From the NCBI GenBank assembly GCA_964391015.1, contig CAYMKU010000004.1, positions 62,001-126,000 of the forward strand: 64,000 bases of DNA, read 5' to 3'. Shown here piece after piece: positions 1-8,811 of this stretch. The position numbers and the translations under genes were made by a program. The stretch's first letter is position 1, and each line of letters opens with the position of its first letter. Source of the DNA: XYD12-FULL-36-8 sp964391015 (GTDB lineage: Bacteria; Bacteroidota; Ignavibacteria; Ignavibacteriales; Ignavibacteriaceae). A model generated the notes under the pieces. It saw only the letters and a program-made list of their open reading frames with translations, ran no database searches and was not told where the DNA came from.

Positions 1-445
1 GTAGCATCGGATTTGTTGGAGTTTCCACAAACACCATTTTAGTGTTTGGTTTAATTGCTGCTTCTATGTTTTTAATATTAGTTGTATCAACCCAGGAAAA
101 ATCAATTCCATAATCTTTTAAATTCAATTCATACAAGCGATACGTTCCGCCATACACATTGTTAGAAACTATTACATGATCTCCATTTTTTACAAGTGTC
201 ATTAGTGCATGAGTTGCAGCAAGCCCTGAGGAAAACACAATTCCATATTTACCTTTCTCAAGTGCTGCGATATTGGATTCTAATGCACTCCGTGTAAGAT
301 TATGAGTCCTTCCATAGGTAAACCCTTTATTTTTCCCAAGTGCTTCTTGTGCATAAGTCGAAGTCTGATAAATTGGAGTTATTACTGCTCCTGTTGTTGG
401 ATCAGGAGTTTGTCCTGCATGAATTGCATCTGTTGAAAAGCCCAT
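1..445 (-). CDS. PLP-dependent Cys/Met metabolism enzyme (partial)
   Basis: This is the N-terminal 148 residues of a cystathionine gamma-synthase / O-acetylhomoserine sulfhydrylase family enzyme; the rest lies beyond the left edge. The start is MGFSTDAIHAGQTPDP, the usual N-terminus of the family, where xTxxIHAGQxPD precedes the active-site-forming loop. Visible marks are TYGRTHN (residues 43-49, Tyr and Arg contacting the PLP phosphate of the neighbouring subunit) and the FSSGLAA segment (71-77). The PLP lysine is off the window. Family members act in transsulfuration or in direct sulfhydrylation; which reaction this one performs cannot be told from this part. It is followed upstream on the same strand by fmt with a 23-bp gap. 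Confidence 0.85.
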   Translation of the reverse strand, partial: MGFSTDAIHAGQTPDPTTGAVITPIYQTSTYAQEALGKNKGFTYGRTHNLTRSALESNIAALEKGKYGIVFSSGLAATHALMTLVKNGDHVIVSNNVYGGTYRLYELNLKDYGIDFSWVDTTNIKNIEAAIKPNTKMVFVETPTNPML

Positions 446-468
446 GATTAATTACTCAATATTTAATA

Positions 469-1383
469 TTACAAATTTTGTTGTAAAAATTTATATCCAC
501 GTAAAAATTCTGCACTACTCATTTTCTTTTTTCCTTCAAATTGGATTCCTAAAATTTCGACAGCATTATGACCGCACCCAATAAATAGCTGTTCCTTTTT
601 TATTAGAATTTCCCCAGGACTTAAATTTACAGTATGATCAATTTTTGTTTTAAAAACTTTTATCAATTTCCCATCATGAATAAAATATGCTCCCGGGTAA
701 GGTGAAAAAGCCCTAACTAAATTATGAACTTCTTCGACTGATTTATTCCAACCAATTTGAGTCTGTTCTTTTGCAATCTTGGGTGCAGGAGTAGCTGTTT
801 CATCACATTGTTTTTGCATCTGAGCAAAGCCATTCTCTATCGCATTCACTGTTTCAAGAACTGCTTCAGCACCAAGAAAACTTAATTTATCGTGAAGTAC
901 TCCAAAGTTATCCTCGGGGTTAATTGGAATTGTTTTCTGTAAATAAATCATTCCCGTATCAACTTTCTCTTCAAGGGCAAAAGTGGTCACACCAGTCTCT
1001 GTTTCACCATTTATTAGTGCCCACTGAATTGGCGCCGCACCTCTATATTTTGGAAGAAGCGAAGCATGAAGATTTAACGAACCATGTCTTGGGATTGTAA
1101 ATATTTCTCTTGGCAAAATTTTAAAAGCAACTACTACATACAGCTCGCAATCAAATTTTTTTAATGCATTAATAAACTCTATGGATTTCAGTTTTTCTGG
1201 TTGTAAGACGTAAATTTTATTTTGAACTGCGAACTCTTTTACTGGTGTAAAAGACATTTTTTGTCCTCTACCACGTTCTTTATCTGGTGAAGTAACAACA
1301 GCTAAAATTTGATGATTATTTTCCAAAAGAATTTTTAAGGAAGGTAAGGAAAAATCTGGAGTACCCCAGAAGATGATTTTCAT
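469..1383 (-). CDS. fmt: methionyl-tRNA formyltransferase
   Basis: Formylates the amino group of initiator Met-tRNA with 10-formyl-THF, in the cytoplasm. At 304 residues it is a full-length two-domain protein: an N-terminal formyltransferase Rossmann domain (about 1-190) and a C-terminal OB-like tRNA-binding domain. The catalytic triad is visible as N104 and H106 in NLHASLLPKYRGAAPIQ and D142 in EEKVDTG. The start ATG lies one base after the TAA of def, so the two are translationally coupled; def-fmt is a common bacterial pair since peptide deformylase removes the formyl group this enzyme adds. Confident assignment. Confidence 0.97.
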   Translation of the reverse strand: MKIIFWGTPDFSLPSLKILLENNHQILAVVTSPDKERGRGQKMSFTPVKEFAVQNKIYVLQPEKLKSIEFINALKKFDCELYVVVAFKILPREIFTIPRHGSLNLHASLLPKYRGAAPIQWALINGETETGVTTFALEEKVDTGMIYLQKTIPINPEDNFGVLHDKLSFLGAEAVLETVNAIENGFAQMQKQCDETATPAPKIAKEQTQIGWNKSVEEVHNLVRAFSPYPGAYFIHDGKLIKVFKTKIDHTVNLSPGEILIKKEQLFIGCGHNAVEILGIQFEGKKKMSSAEFLRGYKFLQQNL

Positions 1384-1384
1384 C

Positions 1385-1942
1385 TTAGTTATATTTCTTT
1401 TTAGGTACTATAGGATAATCAATCTCAATCTCCCGCTTTTTTATTTTCCCCAGTGATTTTTTCAGTTTCTTTTTCGCATCTTCATCTAAATGATCTGTGA
1501 ATAAAATACCTTGCAGATGATCATATTCATGTTGAAACACACGAGCTAAATATTTATTTGCTTCTAAAGTATGTTCCTTTAGATCAGTATCAAAATATTT
1601 AATATAAATAATTTCTGGTCTCTCAATTTCATATCTTATCGTAGGTATGCTTAAGCATCCCTCCTCAATCGTTACTTTCTTGTCAGAGAAATCCAAAATT
1701 TTAGGATTAATTAGTACCATTGGTTTTGATTTTTCATAATTTTCCACTTGAGAAAGATCCACAACAAAAATAGATTGATCTACTCCAACCTGTGTCGCAG
1801 CTAATCCAACACCGTTCGCATTACGCATAGTGTCAAACATATTTTTAATAAGCTCGATAGCCATATGATCAACAGTTTTAACTGCTTGAGCTTTTTTCCT
1901 TAATATTTTATCACCAAATACAGAAATTGGAATTACAGACAT
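1385..1942 (-). CDS. def: peptide deformylase
   Basis: Metal-dependent hydrolase that removes the N-formyl group from nascent proteins. Counting from the ATG at 1942 the protein is 185 residues and shows all three family motifs: GVGLAATQVG (44-53), EGCLS (94-98, metal ligand C96) and QHEYDH (137-142, ligands H138 and H142, catalytic E139). An in-frame TTG twelve bases further upstream would add four residues, but MSVIPISVFGDKILRKKA is the normal family beginning. First gene of the def-fmt pair. No terminator is seen upstream other than that of the neighbouring type IX cargo gene. Confidence 0.97.
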   Translation of the reverse strand: MSVIPISVFGDKILRKKAQAVKTVDHMAIELIKNMFDTMRNANGVGLAATQVGVDQSIFVVDLSQVENYEKSKPMVLINPKILDFSDKKVTIEEGCLSIPTIRYEIERPEIIYIKYFDTDLKEHTLEANKYLARVFQHEYDHLQGILFTDHLDEDAKKKLKKSLGKIKKREIEIDYPIVPKKKYN

Positions 1943-2025
1943 TCGAATCTTCAATCTTTCTTAGAATTTATTTTGAAGCAAAAATAAAAAAATGAACTTG
2001 AAGAAAAAAGATAAATTCCATCAAT

Positions 2026-2052
2026 AAAAAAGGCGGCCCGAAGACCGCCTTT
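2026..2052 (-). terminator. rho-independent terminator of the 2.1-20.4 kb operon
   Basis: Perfect 8-bp stem AAAGGCGG/CCGCCTTT (2029-2036 with 2045-2052) and 8-nt loop, followed on the minus strand by a run of T residues. It sits about 40 bases after the stop of the last gene of the long envelope operon and before def, so it separates the two transcription units. Confidence 0.85.
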
Positions 2053-2091
2053 ACTTAATCTAAAGTGACACTAAGGTACAAAAAGGATGTG

Positions 2092-4884
2092 TTATTTAAG
2101 GAACATCATCTTTTTAGTTTGAACAAATTTCCCAGCAATTATTCTATAAATATAAACACCTGACGAAACTTGTGAACCAAAGTTATTTGTACCGTTCCAT
2201 TCCAACCGATATACACCAGCAGGTTGTTCTGCATTCACTAAAGTTTTTACTTCTCTCCCTAAGATATCATAAATCTTTAACTGAACGTTTGCAAGTTGCG
2301 GCAATGTATAACGAATTTGAGTTACTGGATTAAATGGATTGGGGTAATTCTGACTCAATGAATACTCTAATGGAATGTAAGATGGTTCATAAATTCCTAC
2401 AGGAGCACCAGCTTGTTCTAGTATTAACGCATCCGCACGAATTAAGAACGAATCCCGGCGTGCTGTGTTAACTAAACTGTCTTGATAGTATGCGCTAACT
2501 AAAGCAGTATCATTCAAAAGGTAAACAGAACCATATACTGTACCACTTCCATGAGAATCTCTTCCGCCTCTTAAGAAAGTATATCTTCCTAATGGGATTT
2601 TACCAGCATTAAGAGTTCTGTCGTACTGAGAAATGATTGTATCAGTTACTCCATTGAAATGATTTATTCTATACCTTGCTCTTGGTGTACTATTCGTAGA
2701 GCTTGTCGGAATCTGAACAAACACATCAAAACTATCTGGTTCATCAACTGTACTTCCGGGTTTTCGTGGAATGTCCGGATACCACTCAACAGATTGTAGT
2801 GCAGTAGGAGGATTAAAATAAACATAAGCAAATAATCTTGTTAAATTAATTCCTGAACCAGAAACACGATACCATTTATCCATATTTGCAGGATCGGGGG
2901 TTCCAATCCAAGTTTGTACATCAGATGGGAAAATGTAAGTCGTTGGATCAGAATCATCAACGGTTAATCCAGTTCCTACTCCTTGACCGCTGACTCTTAC
3001 AGTTATAAGTGAATCATCAGGATCATTTGATTTAACTACTAAACTGTCAGAATAAATTTTTATTGAATCGGGTAAGAACTGAAGAACAAGATTCAATTCA
3101 CCGTCAATTGCCGGTAATGTAATTGGAAATGTGGGCAGGTTCATTATGCTTAATAGACCACCTTTTCTTAAATAAATAGTATCTATTCTCAAAGGAGTTT
3201 CGCCATTCGAACCAATAATAAATGATTTTTGATAGTTGAATTGGGATAATCTAATAGAATCATAAATTGAAACTGAACCAAAGTTTAATAGTCTTGGAGG
3301 AATTTTATCATCCAATGAAGTAGCAATTGTTGGAGCAATTGGAACCAATCTCACTCTTAGTAAATCTGCTCTCAACAAATCAGCACCCTGATTTGGATTA
3401 GTCATCCTCGCAACAGTTTGTCCTCCACCATTTAAAGTAAATACCTTATTCCCACCTATTCTCAACCAAAGAGGGCTTGGAGATTGAATCGCCCTGAGAT
3501 TAACGTTAGTAACTCGCTGGGTATCACCCAAAGCTGGATTGGGATTAACATAAAATGGTGTAACAACATCAACGGTAGCATTCTGAGCTGCATTAGATGA
3601 CCCAGCAGGACCGGAATATTCAAGGAAATAGCTTCCAAACAATGTATCGGGTATATTGAACTTGTATAAAACACCAACACTTGGATCTGAACCCGTAAAA
3701 ACTCGACTGAAAAGGTTTCCCCCTGGTATTGGGTAAGGCCACGGTGTTGCAGTTGAATTTGCGAATGCTCCAATCTCTTCATAGATTCCTCCAGGTGTAG
3801 GAACATTCCAATGCGGTTCCGAACCACTTGCACTTGCGTTAAGAATAAAATTATAATTAATTCCAACACCAGAAAGCGTAAGCTTTGCTTCAGGTTCTAA
3901 AGCATCATTACTGAATACACTTAAAGTATCATAAGTTTTTTCTTCACCAAAAGGATCAAACCTAACAGTAACATCTTGTTTTCCTCCAGGAAGAATTGTA
4001 AAAGGAGTTGGTGTAATAACAGAAAATCTATTCGTTTGAGTAGAAAACCCGCTGATGACCAATGAACTTGTTCCCAAATTATAGAGTGTAACTTTTTTAT
4101 CAGTAAATACACCAAATTTAAATGTTGTTTCCGCAAAAGTTAGTGGTGCTCTATGTTTGTAAAAACTTTCAACAGCTAAAGTATCACCGGTTGCAGTATT
4201 AATATATGTCCTGGAAAATCTTCTATTTCCAAATTCGAGATCAGGACCAACTTGTGAACTTCTCACTAAAACAACGCCATCAGCTCGCAAAGTATTTCCA
4301 CTAAGCGAATCAAGACCAATCTCAACAGTTAACGCACTATCAGACGGAAATAAATTAACTATTCCTAAAGGTTTCCAACTTCCGCCGGTTGTTGGAGGCA
4401 AGCCAACTCCACCAAACGTTTCTACATTATTCTCAAGCATGTTATAACGAAAACTATCCACGGGTGCCACCTCACCAAACCTATAAAACTTTACGTAGGC
4501 ATTTGATGTGGCATTACCAGAGTTCATATGGTGATAAACCAAATACGAGCCTGCATTATGTACTGTGCAGTAAAAATGAACATGAGCCCCCGAATTATTA
4601 CCTGAACCAAAACGACTGGCTCTGCGGTGATTTCCCCCCCAATACAAGGTTGCTGAATTGTTAGACCAAAACCCGTAGTAATCAGTTCCCAAATTTGAAT
4701 TCTGTGGAAATTCTCTGTATCGAGGATCATTCATAAACGTCCCGACGGTACCTGTATTGTTATCGGATGTATTATCGATGTATAATACATTTGCACTGTC
4801 AAGTATCTGCTGAGCATTCGAAGAATTACAAAATAGAACTGATAAAAGAATAAGAGCACTAAAGAACACGTAAATTTTCTTCAT
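2092..4884 (-). CDS. type IX secreted protein with golvesin-like and ASH domains
   Basis: A 930-residue secreted protein. The ATG at 4884 is chosen over the upstream one because it follows a strong GGAGGT site and begins a clear signal peptide (MKKIYVFFSALILLSVLF, cleavage after SNAQ). The body alternates golvesin/Xly-CBD-like beta-sandwich segments (about 30-210, 350-515, 640-835; ADGVVLVR and ADLLRVRLVP strands) with ASPM-SPD2-Hydin-like choice-of-anchor D segments (about 225-340 and 520-635; repeated NLGTSSL, NDALEPE and NDPDDSL turns). The last 85 residues are a type IX sorting domain with SQNYPNPFNPVTQIRY, LGREV and GVYIYRI. By family knowledge such domains direct export and surface anchoring. 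Its ligand is unknown. It is the last gene of the thirteen-gene unit, which ends in the terminator at 2026-2052. Confidence 0.85.
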   Translation of the reverse strand: MKKIYVFFSALILLSVLFCNSSNAQQILDSANVLYIDNTSDNNTGTVGTFMNDPRYREFPQNSNLGTDYYGFWSNNSATLYWGGNHRRASRFGSGNNSGAHVHFYCTVHNAGSYLVYHHMNSGNATSNAYVKFYRFGEVAPVDSFRYNMLENNVETFGGVGLPPTTGGSWKPLGIVNLFPSDSALTVEIGLDSLSGNTLRADGVVLVRSSQVGPDLEFGNRRFSRTYINTATGDTLAVESFYKHRAPLTFAETTFKFGVFTDKKVTLYNLGTSSLVISGFSTQTNRFSVITPTPFTILPGGKQDVTVRFDPFGEEKTYDTLSVFSNDALEPEAKLTLSGVGINYNFILNASASGSEPHWNVPTPGGIYEEIGAFANSTATPWPYPIPGGNLFSRVFTGSDPSVGVLYKFNIPDTLFGSYFLEYSGPAGSSNAAQNATVDVVTPFYVNPNPALGDTQRVTNVNLRAIQSPSPLWLRIGGNKVFTLNGGGQTVARMTNPNQGADLLRADLLRVRLVPIAPTIATSLDDKIPPRLLNFGSVSIYDSIRLSQFNYQKSFIIGSNGETPLRIDTIYLRKGGLLSIMNLPTFPITLPAIDGELNLVLQFLPDSIKIYSDSLVVKSNDPDDSLITVRVSGQGVGTGLTVDDSDPTTYIFPSDVQTWIGTPDPANMDKWYRVSGSGINLTRLFAYVYFNPPTALQSVEWYPDIPRKPGSTVDEPDSFDVFVQIPTSSTNSTPRARYRINHFNGVTDTIISQYDRTLNAGKIPLGRYTFLRGGRDSHGSGTVYGSVYLLNDTALVSAYYQDSLVNTARRDSFLIRADALILEQAGAPVGIYEPSYIPLEYSLSQNYPNPFNPVTQIRYTLPQLANVQLKIYDILGREVKTLVNAEQPAGVYRLEWNGTNNFGSQVSSGVYIYRIIAGKFVQTKKMMFLK

Positions 4885-4902
4885 ATGTACCTCCAATATG
4901 TT

Positions 4903-5310
4903 TTAAAATATTTTAGTAACCAAAATCCTAATAGTATCTGATGATTGACCTACAAATCTGTCAATTCCTCTTCCGTTTACAAAATATGCAAGCTTTATAG
5001 AATCGGTTATAGTGGTATAAGAACTATCTACAAAGTGATAACCTGTAATTCCTCCGCTAAGAAAGAAAAAATTAGCATTATTAACACTACGATAAATTTC
5101 AAAATCTTTCAGGTTATTAGTGTTGTTAACCCCCCAATTAATACTAACTCTATATTTACCTGTTGCTGAAGTATCATAGCTGACCGATAAGCTAGTTGGT
5201 CTAGGAACACGAGACTCATGAGACGGAGAAATTATTTCTTCAGGTTTATTGCAAGAAATATAAAATGATGTCAGAAGCAGTAAAACAATAGTTATAAAGA
5301 TGTTTTTCAT
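4903..5310 (-). CDS. small lipoprotein with fibronectin type III-like fold
   Basis: 135 residues from the ATG at 5310; an upstream in-frame TTG is less likely. The leader MKNIFITIVLLLLTSFYISC ends in a lipobox with the acylated Cys followed by NKPEE, predicting a lipoprotein. The remaining about 110 residues (PRPTSLSVSYD, INWGVNNTNNLKDFEIYRS, YHFVDSSY) read like one fibronectin type III module. No enzyme motif is seen. It lies 18 bases before the type IX cargo gene and 16 bases after the DUF5683-like gene, so it belongs to the same transcript. Function unknown. Confidence 0.7.
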   Translation of the reverse strand: MKNIFITIVLLLLTSFYISCNKPEEIISPSHESRVPRPTSLSVSYDTSATGKYRVSINWGVNNTNNLKDFEIYRSVNNANFFFLSGGITGYHFVDSSYTTITDSIKLAYFVNGRGIDRFVGQSSDTIRILVTKIF

Positions 5311-5326
5311 AATATTCAAAATCAAG

Positions 5327-5938
5327 TTATGGAAGAATTAATTTAAGCGCAACACCATTAAAATCATGATTTGTTACCAATTCCATGTCAATTACAGGAT
5401 TGCTGAGAGAAAATTGATTTTCTCCCTGATCCTCTGTCAAGAAAATCAGATCAAAAACGTTATAAACCCACACCGCTACAGCGGTCCAGGTGAATAATGA
5501 TCTGCGATCATAGTCATTATCTCTGTTAGATTTTTCAGTGAGAATTGCCTGCCAAACTTTTTCTGCATCCTTGTAGTTTCCCTTTGTACTATATTCTTGA
5601 GTTAAAACTTTTATTCTATCTTCCCTACCTTGAGCGTTGTTATGCGCGATTACAGCGGTCAGGGCTGTTCCATAAAATGCCACAGAAATTGCCATCCCCT
5701 TTAATTCATTGCCTAAGTAAGTTTGCCCCGCGCCAGGAATGAAAGAAGAAAAAATTAACGCTCTTGTTCTTCGCGGAGTAAACTCAACATCAAAAAAACC
5801 TTGTTCATCTTGGATTTTAAAGTCATATGCTAATTGGTAATGATTTTTAATATTAGATTGGTCATCATCTCTATTCCTGCAAAAACTGCTTTGATAAACA
5901 ATTAGCGTGAATAAAATCGCTATAAAAAATATTTTCAT
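5327..5938 (-). CDS. DUF5683-like envelope protein
   Basis: 203 residues from ATG 5938, the start of a signal peptide (MKIFFIAILFTLIVYQSSFC). The upstream extension overlaps the preceding gene and is not used. The core about 50-165 carries the glycine-rich SFIPGAGQTYLGNELKGM segment and two hydrophobic stretches (AISVAFYGTALTAVIA; FTWTAVAVWVYNVFDLIFL), the layout of DUF5683-type proteins found in Bacteroidota-group envelopes. A charged helix lies between them. No catalytic residues are recognisable. Its start lies 14 bases after the stop of the DUF4159 lipoprotein, consistent with an accessory part of that system. Confidence 0.65.
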   Translation of the reverse strand: MKIFFIAILFTLIVYQSSFCRNRDDDQSNIKNHYQLAYDFKIQDEQGFFDVEFTPRRTRALIFSSFIPGAGQTYLGNELKGMAISVAFYGTALTAVIAHNNAQGREDRIKVLTQEYSTKGNYKDAEKVWQAILTEKSNRDNDYDRRSLFTWTAVAVWVYNVFDLIFLTEDQGENQFSLSNPVIDMELVTNHDFNGVALKLILP

Positions 5939-5951
5939 GGTTAGTGACTCT

Positions 5952-7433
5952 TTATTTTTTTCTGTTACTGATTGAATATAACGCAATATTTAGTCCTAAA
6001 TCTAAAGCCCGTGTTTGTTCATTATCACTCCATAACATCGAATAGCTTTTTCCTGTTTCCAAGGCAACTAATCTGCCATCAAGAAAGATTCCGCGCATCC
6101 GAAATGCTTGTTGAACACTACCATTCATTGTTTCATAACCTGCTGGAATTTCTGCCAACTTTTTTGGCGTATTAAATATCGGATGATCAATGCTCAGATC
6201 CATAATTTGAACATTCCCTTTGAGCTGTTCTGAAATAGATTGAAAATGTTTGAATGCTGAACTTGCAATCCCATCTTTAAACGAGCTTATATCAAAAATT
6301 ATAAACCCACCTTTTTCAATAAACTCAACAAGTGTTGATATTTTTTGATCAATAATCGGACTTGTGCCAACACCGGTTATCAACAAAACATCATATTCGT
6401 TCTGAGACAATTCATCTATACTAATCTGTGATAGAGATGTTTTTAAATTACTATTAGTTTGAATATAGTTTAAAAGATTCTCAATACCTTTAGGGTTTGG
6501 ATCCCAAACCTCTTTAATTTGAGGAAGCTTAGTTCTACCAAAAACGCTTGCCTGAGCATCATCAACATATTTTGCCTGTGCTAAACGGAAATTCCCTGAC
6601 ATTTTCTGCTGTGATGTGTTTAATGTGGTATCTGAGGTATTTAACCTTTCGATTGTTTCAAGACTTTCTTTATCCAATGGAACTTGTTTAAAGAAGAAAT
6701 TAAGATCAATAAAATCACTAGGTTCATTGTTCTCATCATAACCAATAATAAATCGCGAAATATTTATTTTCAATTTTTCAACTTTATCAATAATAGGGTC
6801 ATAAACCACTAAGCCATCACGACTATCACCCTTATAAACAGGTTTTCCATAATACAACATGGTTCTTCTTGCAATTCCCATTCTTGTCTCATAAATTTCT
6901 TCATCTACACCGCTAGTACCTTTACGTTTTTTAAAATATTCCTCCATACTTAGGAACTTCGCATTTTTTTGTTCTCTCGCGTACGCATTGAAATTATCTC
7001 CTCTATCGGACTGGAGAAGAGAAAGTTCGGGATCAAAGTTCAACTTTGAAGCAGTGTAATTATAAATTGTAACTTTGAAAACAGTGAATCTTCTAGGAGT
7101 ATATCCTAATGCTGGATCAATCCAATTAGCAAATGTAAATGGATTTCCCGAGAAAACACCAGATTTTGATTCGGCTGCGAACTCATACGTATTTAGTTGA
7201 TAATCGCTCATGTATCTTATTTCTATCTTCCAATTCTTTGCATCATAACCGACAACCTGACCATTAGAAGAAACAAAATAGTTAGAATCACCCATAACAT
7301 CTATTGCTTCCTTATCTGGAATCAGAGTGTACTCAACCCTCTCAGGTGGGAGGAAAATATATTTATAAACAGAGTCGCATCCTGTATTCAGTAAAATTGG
7401 AATACAGAAAATTAGTAATATTTTTTTTATCAT
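5952..7433 (-). CDS. lipoprotein with C-terminal DUF4159-like domain
   Basis: 493 residues. Leader MIKKILLIFCIPILLNTGC gives a lipobox (NTGC) with Asp next, so it is a predicted lipoprotein. Residues about 30-270 are a beta-rich region of unknown type (a paired Phe/Tyr pattern, RRFTVFKVTIYNYT). Residues about 281-490 resemble DUF4159: AQAKYVDDAQ, YDVLLITGVG, LVEFIEKGGFIIFD, DHPIFN and RGIFLDGRLVALE line up in order with the C-terminal half of the TonB-DUF4159 fusion protein encoded at 10.1-11.6 kb. DUF4159 folds like a glutamine-amidotransferase-type alpha/beta domain and has no settled function. Finding two such proteins, one lipid-anchored and one inner-membrane-anchored, around ExbB/ExbD suggests partners across the periplasm (inference). 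Confidence 0.75.
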   Translation of the reverse strand: MIKKILLIFCIPILLNTGCDSVYKYIFLPPERVEYTLIPDKEAIDVMGDSNYFVSSNGQVVGYDAKNWKIEIRYMSDYQLNTYEFAAESKSGVFSGNPFTFANWIDPALGYTPRRFTVFKVTIYNYTASKLNFDPELSLLQSDRGDNFNAYAREQKNAKFLSMEEYFKKRKGTSGVDEEIYETRMGIARRTMLYYGKPVYKGDSRDGLVVYDPIIDKVEKLKINISRFIIGYDENNEPSDFIDLNFFFKQVPLDKESLETIERLNTSDTTLNTSQQKMSGNFRLAQAKYVDDAQASVFGRTKLPQIKEVWDPNPKGIENLLNYIQTNSNLKTSLSQISIDELSQNEYDVLLITGVGTSPIIDQKISTLVEFIEKGGFIIFDISSFKDGIASSAFKHFQSISEQLKGNVQIMDLSIDHPIFNTPKKLAEIPAGYETMNGSVQQAFRMRGIFLDGRLVALETGKSYSMLWSDNEQTRALDLGLNIALYSISNRKK

Positions 7434-7447
7434 AAATTTAAATACCT

Positions 7448-8302
7448 TTAATTCGATATTATTTTAACAGGAACCGTTGCTGGACCAAGTCTGTTATCTA
7501 ACACTATTTTCTGTCCCTCATTTCCTGTTAAAAAAGTTGCAAAACCGGATGCAAGCCCTAAATTGATTTCATTCACATAAATCAAAATCAGTCTGCTTAA
7601 GGCATATAATCTCTGTACAAAATAACCTGGATGAGGTTCAAGATACACATCCTTAATTCCCGATTGTTCTCTTAAACCAACATTAAGGATTTTTACATCT
7701 GACGAATTATTCAGAATATTGTACCCAACAAATCCAATTTTATTTTTACTTTTTTTCACTACTTCAATCACATCTCTTTCATTCAGAACAACTTCAACAT
7801 TTGAGAAACTATCTGATTTTATGATTTCATTTTGCAAGTACTCAAAAATACCTGAATTCCTACCGGGAATAACTGCGATTGCATTTTCATACCTGCCAAT
7901 TAATAAATTTTTTATCTCATCAAATTTTATCTTATCAATGTATGTATCAAATGATGTAATCACTGCAATTCCTTCGTAACAAAATTTGAGAGTTTTGATA
8001 TCACGCTTATTTTTCGTTGAAACATTTTTTTCTTCTTTATTAAACTCTCTTGAACTAATAAAAATTTCGGATTCACCATTTACTATTTTAGCAATTCCCT
8101 CTCTAGCGCTAACTGAAACCAATTTTAGATTGGCTTCTTTATATAATGTCGAGAATGTATCTGCCTGAATTTTTACAAGTGGAAAAACAGATTCATCTAC
8201 ATAAACTGTCAACGATCCTTTTGTTGAAGTTTCTTTTTTTTCTTCACACCCATAAAGTAAGGTTAGAGCACAAATCAAAATGAAAAATTTTATGGACATC
8301 AT
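7448..8302 (-). CDS. PstS-like substrate-binding lipoprotein
   Basis: 284 residues with a lipobox (ICALTLLYGC, then EEKKE). The mature part has the order of a phosphate-type periplasmic binding protein: GSLTVYVDESVFPL, REGIAKIVNGESEIFISSRE, FCYEGIAVITS, IPGRNSGIFEYL, KIGFVGYNIL and GFATFLTGNEGQKIV, all typical PBP_2/PstS landmarks. No PstA/B/C permease genes are nearby, so a role as sensor or as cargo-recognition part of the ExbBD locus is as likely as transport. Its ATG overlaps the stop of exbD (ATGA arrangement), so it is translationally coupled to the proton-channel genes. Confidence 0.75.
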   Translation of the reverse strand: MMSIKFFILICALTLLYGCEEKKETSTKGSLTVYVDESVFPLVKIQADTFSTLYKEANLKLVSVSAREGIAKIVNGESEIFISSREFNKEEKNVSTKNKRDIKTLKFCYEGIAVITSFDTYIDKIKFDEIKNLLIGRYENAIAVIPGRNSGIFEYLQNEIIKSDSFSNVEVVLNERDVIEVVKKSKNKIGFVGYNILNNSSDVKILNVGLREQSGIKDVYLEPHPGYFVQRLYALSRLILIYVNEINLGLASGFATFLTGNEGQKIVLDNRLGPATVPVKIISN

Positions 8303-8796
8303 TGAATTTTTGCCAATTCTTCCTTTTCAACATCAGATAAAGTTGCAACTGAATATCGGGTAAGCTTAGCCAGATTAAGTTCGTCAATTATGTCAACCAT
8401 GTAATGATATTTGCTTTTCCTATCCAGTTTAACCAAGATGATAATGTTTGGATCAATAACCGCCTTACTCTTAAAAAATTTCCCAAGTTCACTAAACTCT
8501 AAAATACTTGGTTTATCCAATCCTGCACTTTGAAAAATTCTATGATCTTCATCAACACGAATGACAAGTAAATTACTCGCAGAAACCTGAATATTAGTGC
8601 TGCTTGGCGGCAATTTAATTTCGAGCGTTTGCGGTCTGCGAAATACAGTTGTAAGCATAAAGAAAGTTAAAAGAAGAAACGCAACATCTACCATTGGGGT
8701 CATATCAATTCTTATAGAAGTTCGCCTTTTCGGATGGCCTTTTTTCTTTTTATGACCTCTTCTTTCTCCACCGCCGCCAACATCAGCACCCGCCAT
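8299..8796 (-). CDS. exbD: ExbD/TolR family protein (second copy)
   Basis: 165 residues. A basic, glycine-rich cytoplasmic tail (GGGGERRGHKKKKGHPKRR) is followed by one transmembrane helix MTPMVDVAFLLLTFFML, which carries the proton-handling Asp (D37), and a periplasmic domain of about 110 residues. Family knowledge: ExbD works with ExbB in the inner membrane to pass proton-motive force to TonB-like proteins. It lies 15 bases after the other exbD and overlaps the following lipoprotein gene. The periplasmic domain is quite different from that of its neighbour, so the pair probably forms a hetero-assembly rather than being a recent duplicate (inference). Confidence 0.92.
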   Translation of the reverse strand: MAGADVGGGGERRGHKKKKGHPKRRTSIRIDMTPMVDVAFLLLTFFMLTTVFRRPQTLEIKLPPSSTNIQVSASNLLVIRVDEDHRIFQSAGLDKPSILEFSELGKFFKSKAVIDPNIIILVKLDRKSKYHYMVDIIDELNLAKLTRYSVATLSDVEKEELAKIQ

Positions 8797-8811
8797 TTAT
8801 AAAACTCTCCA

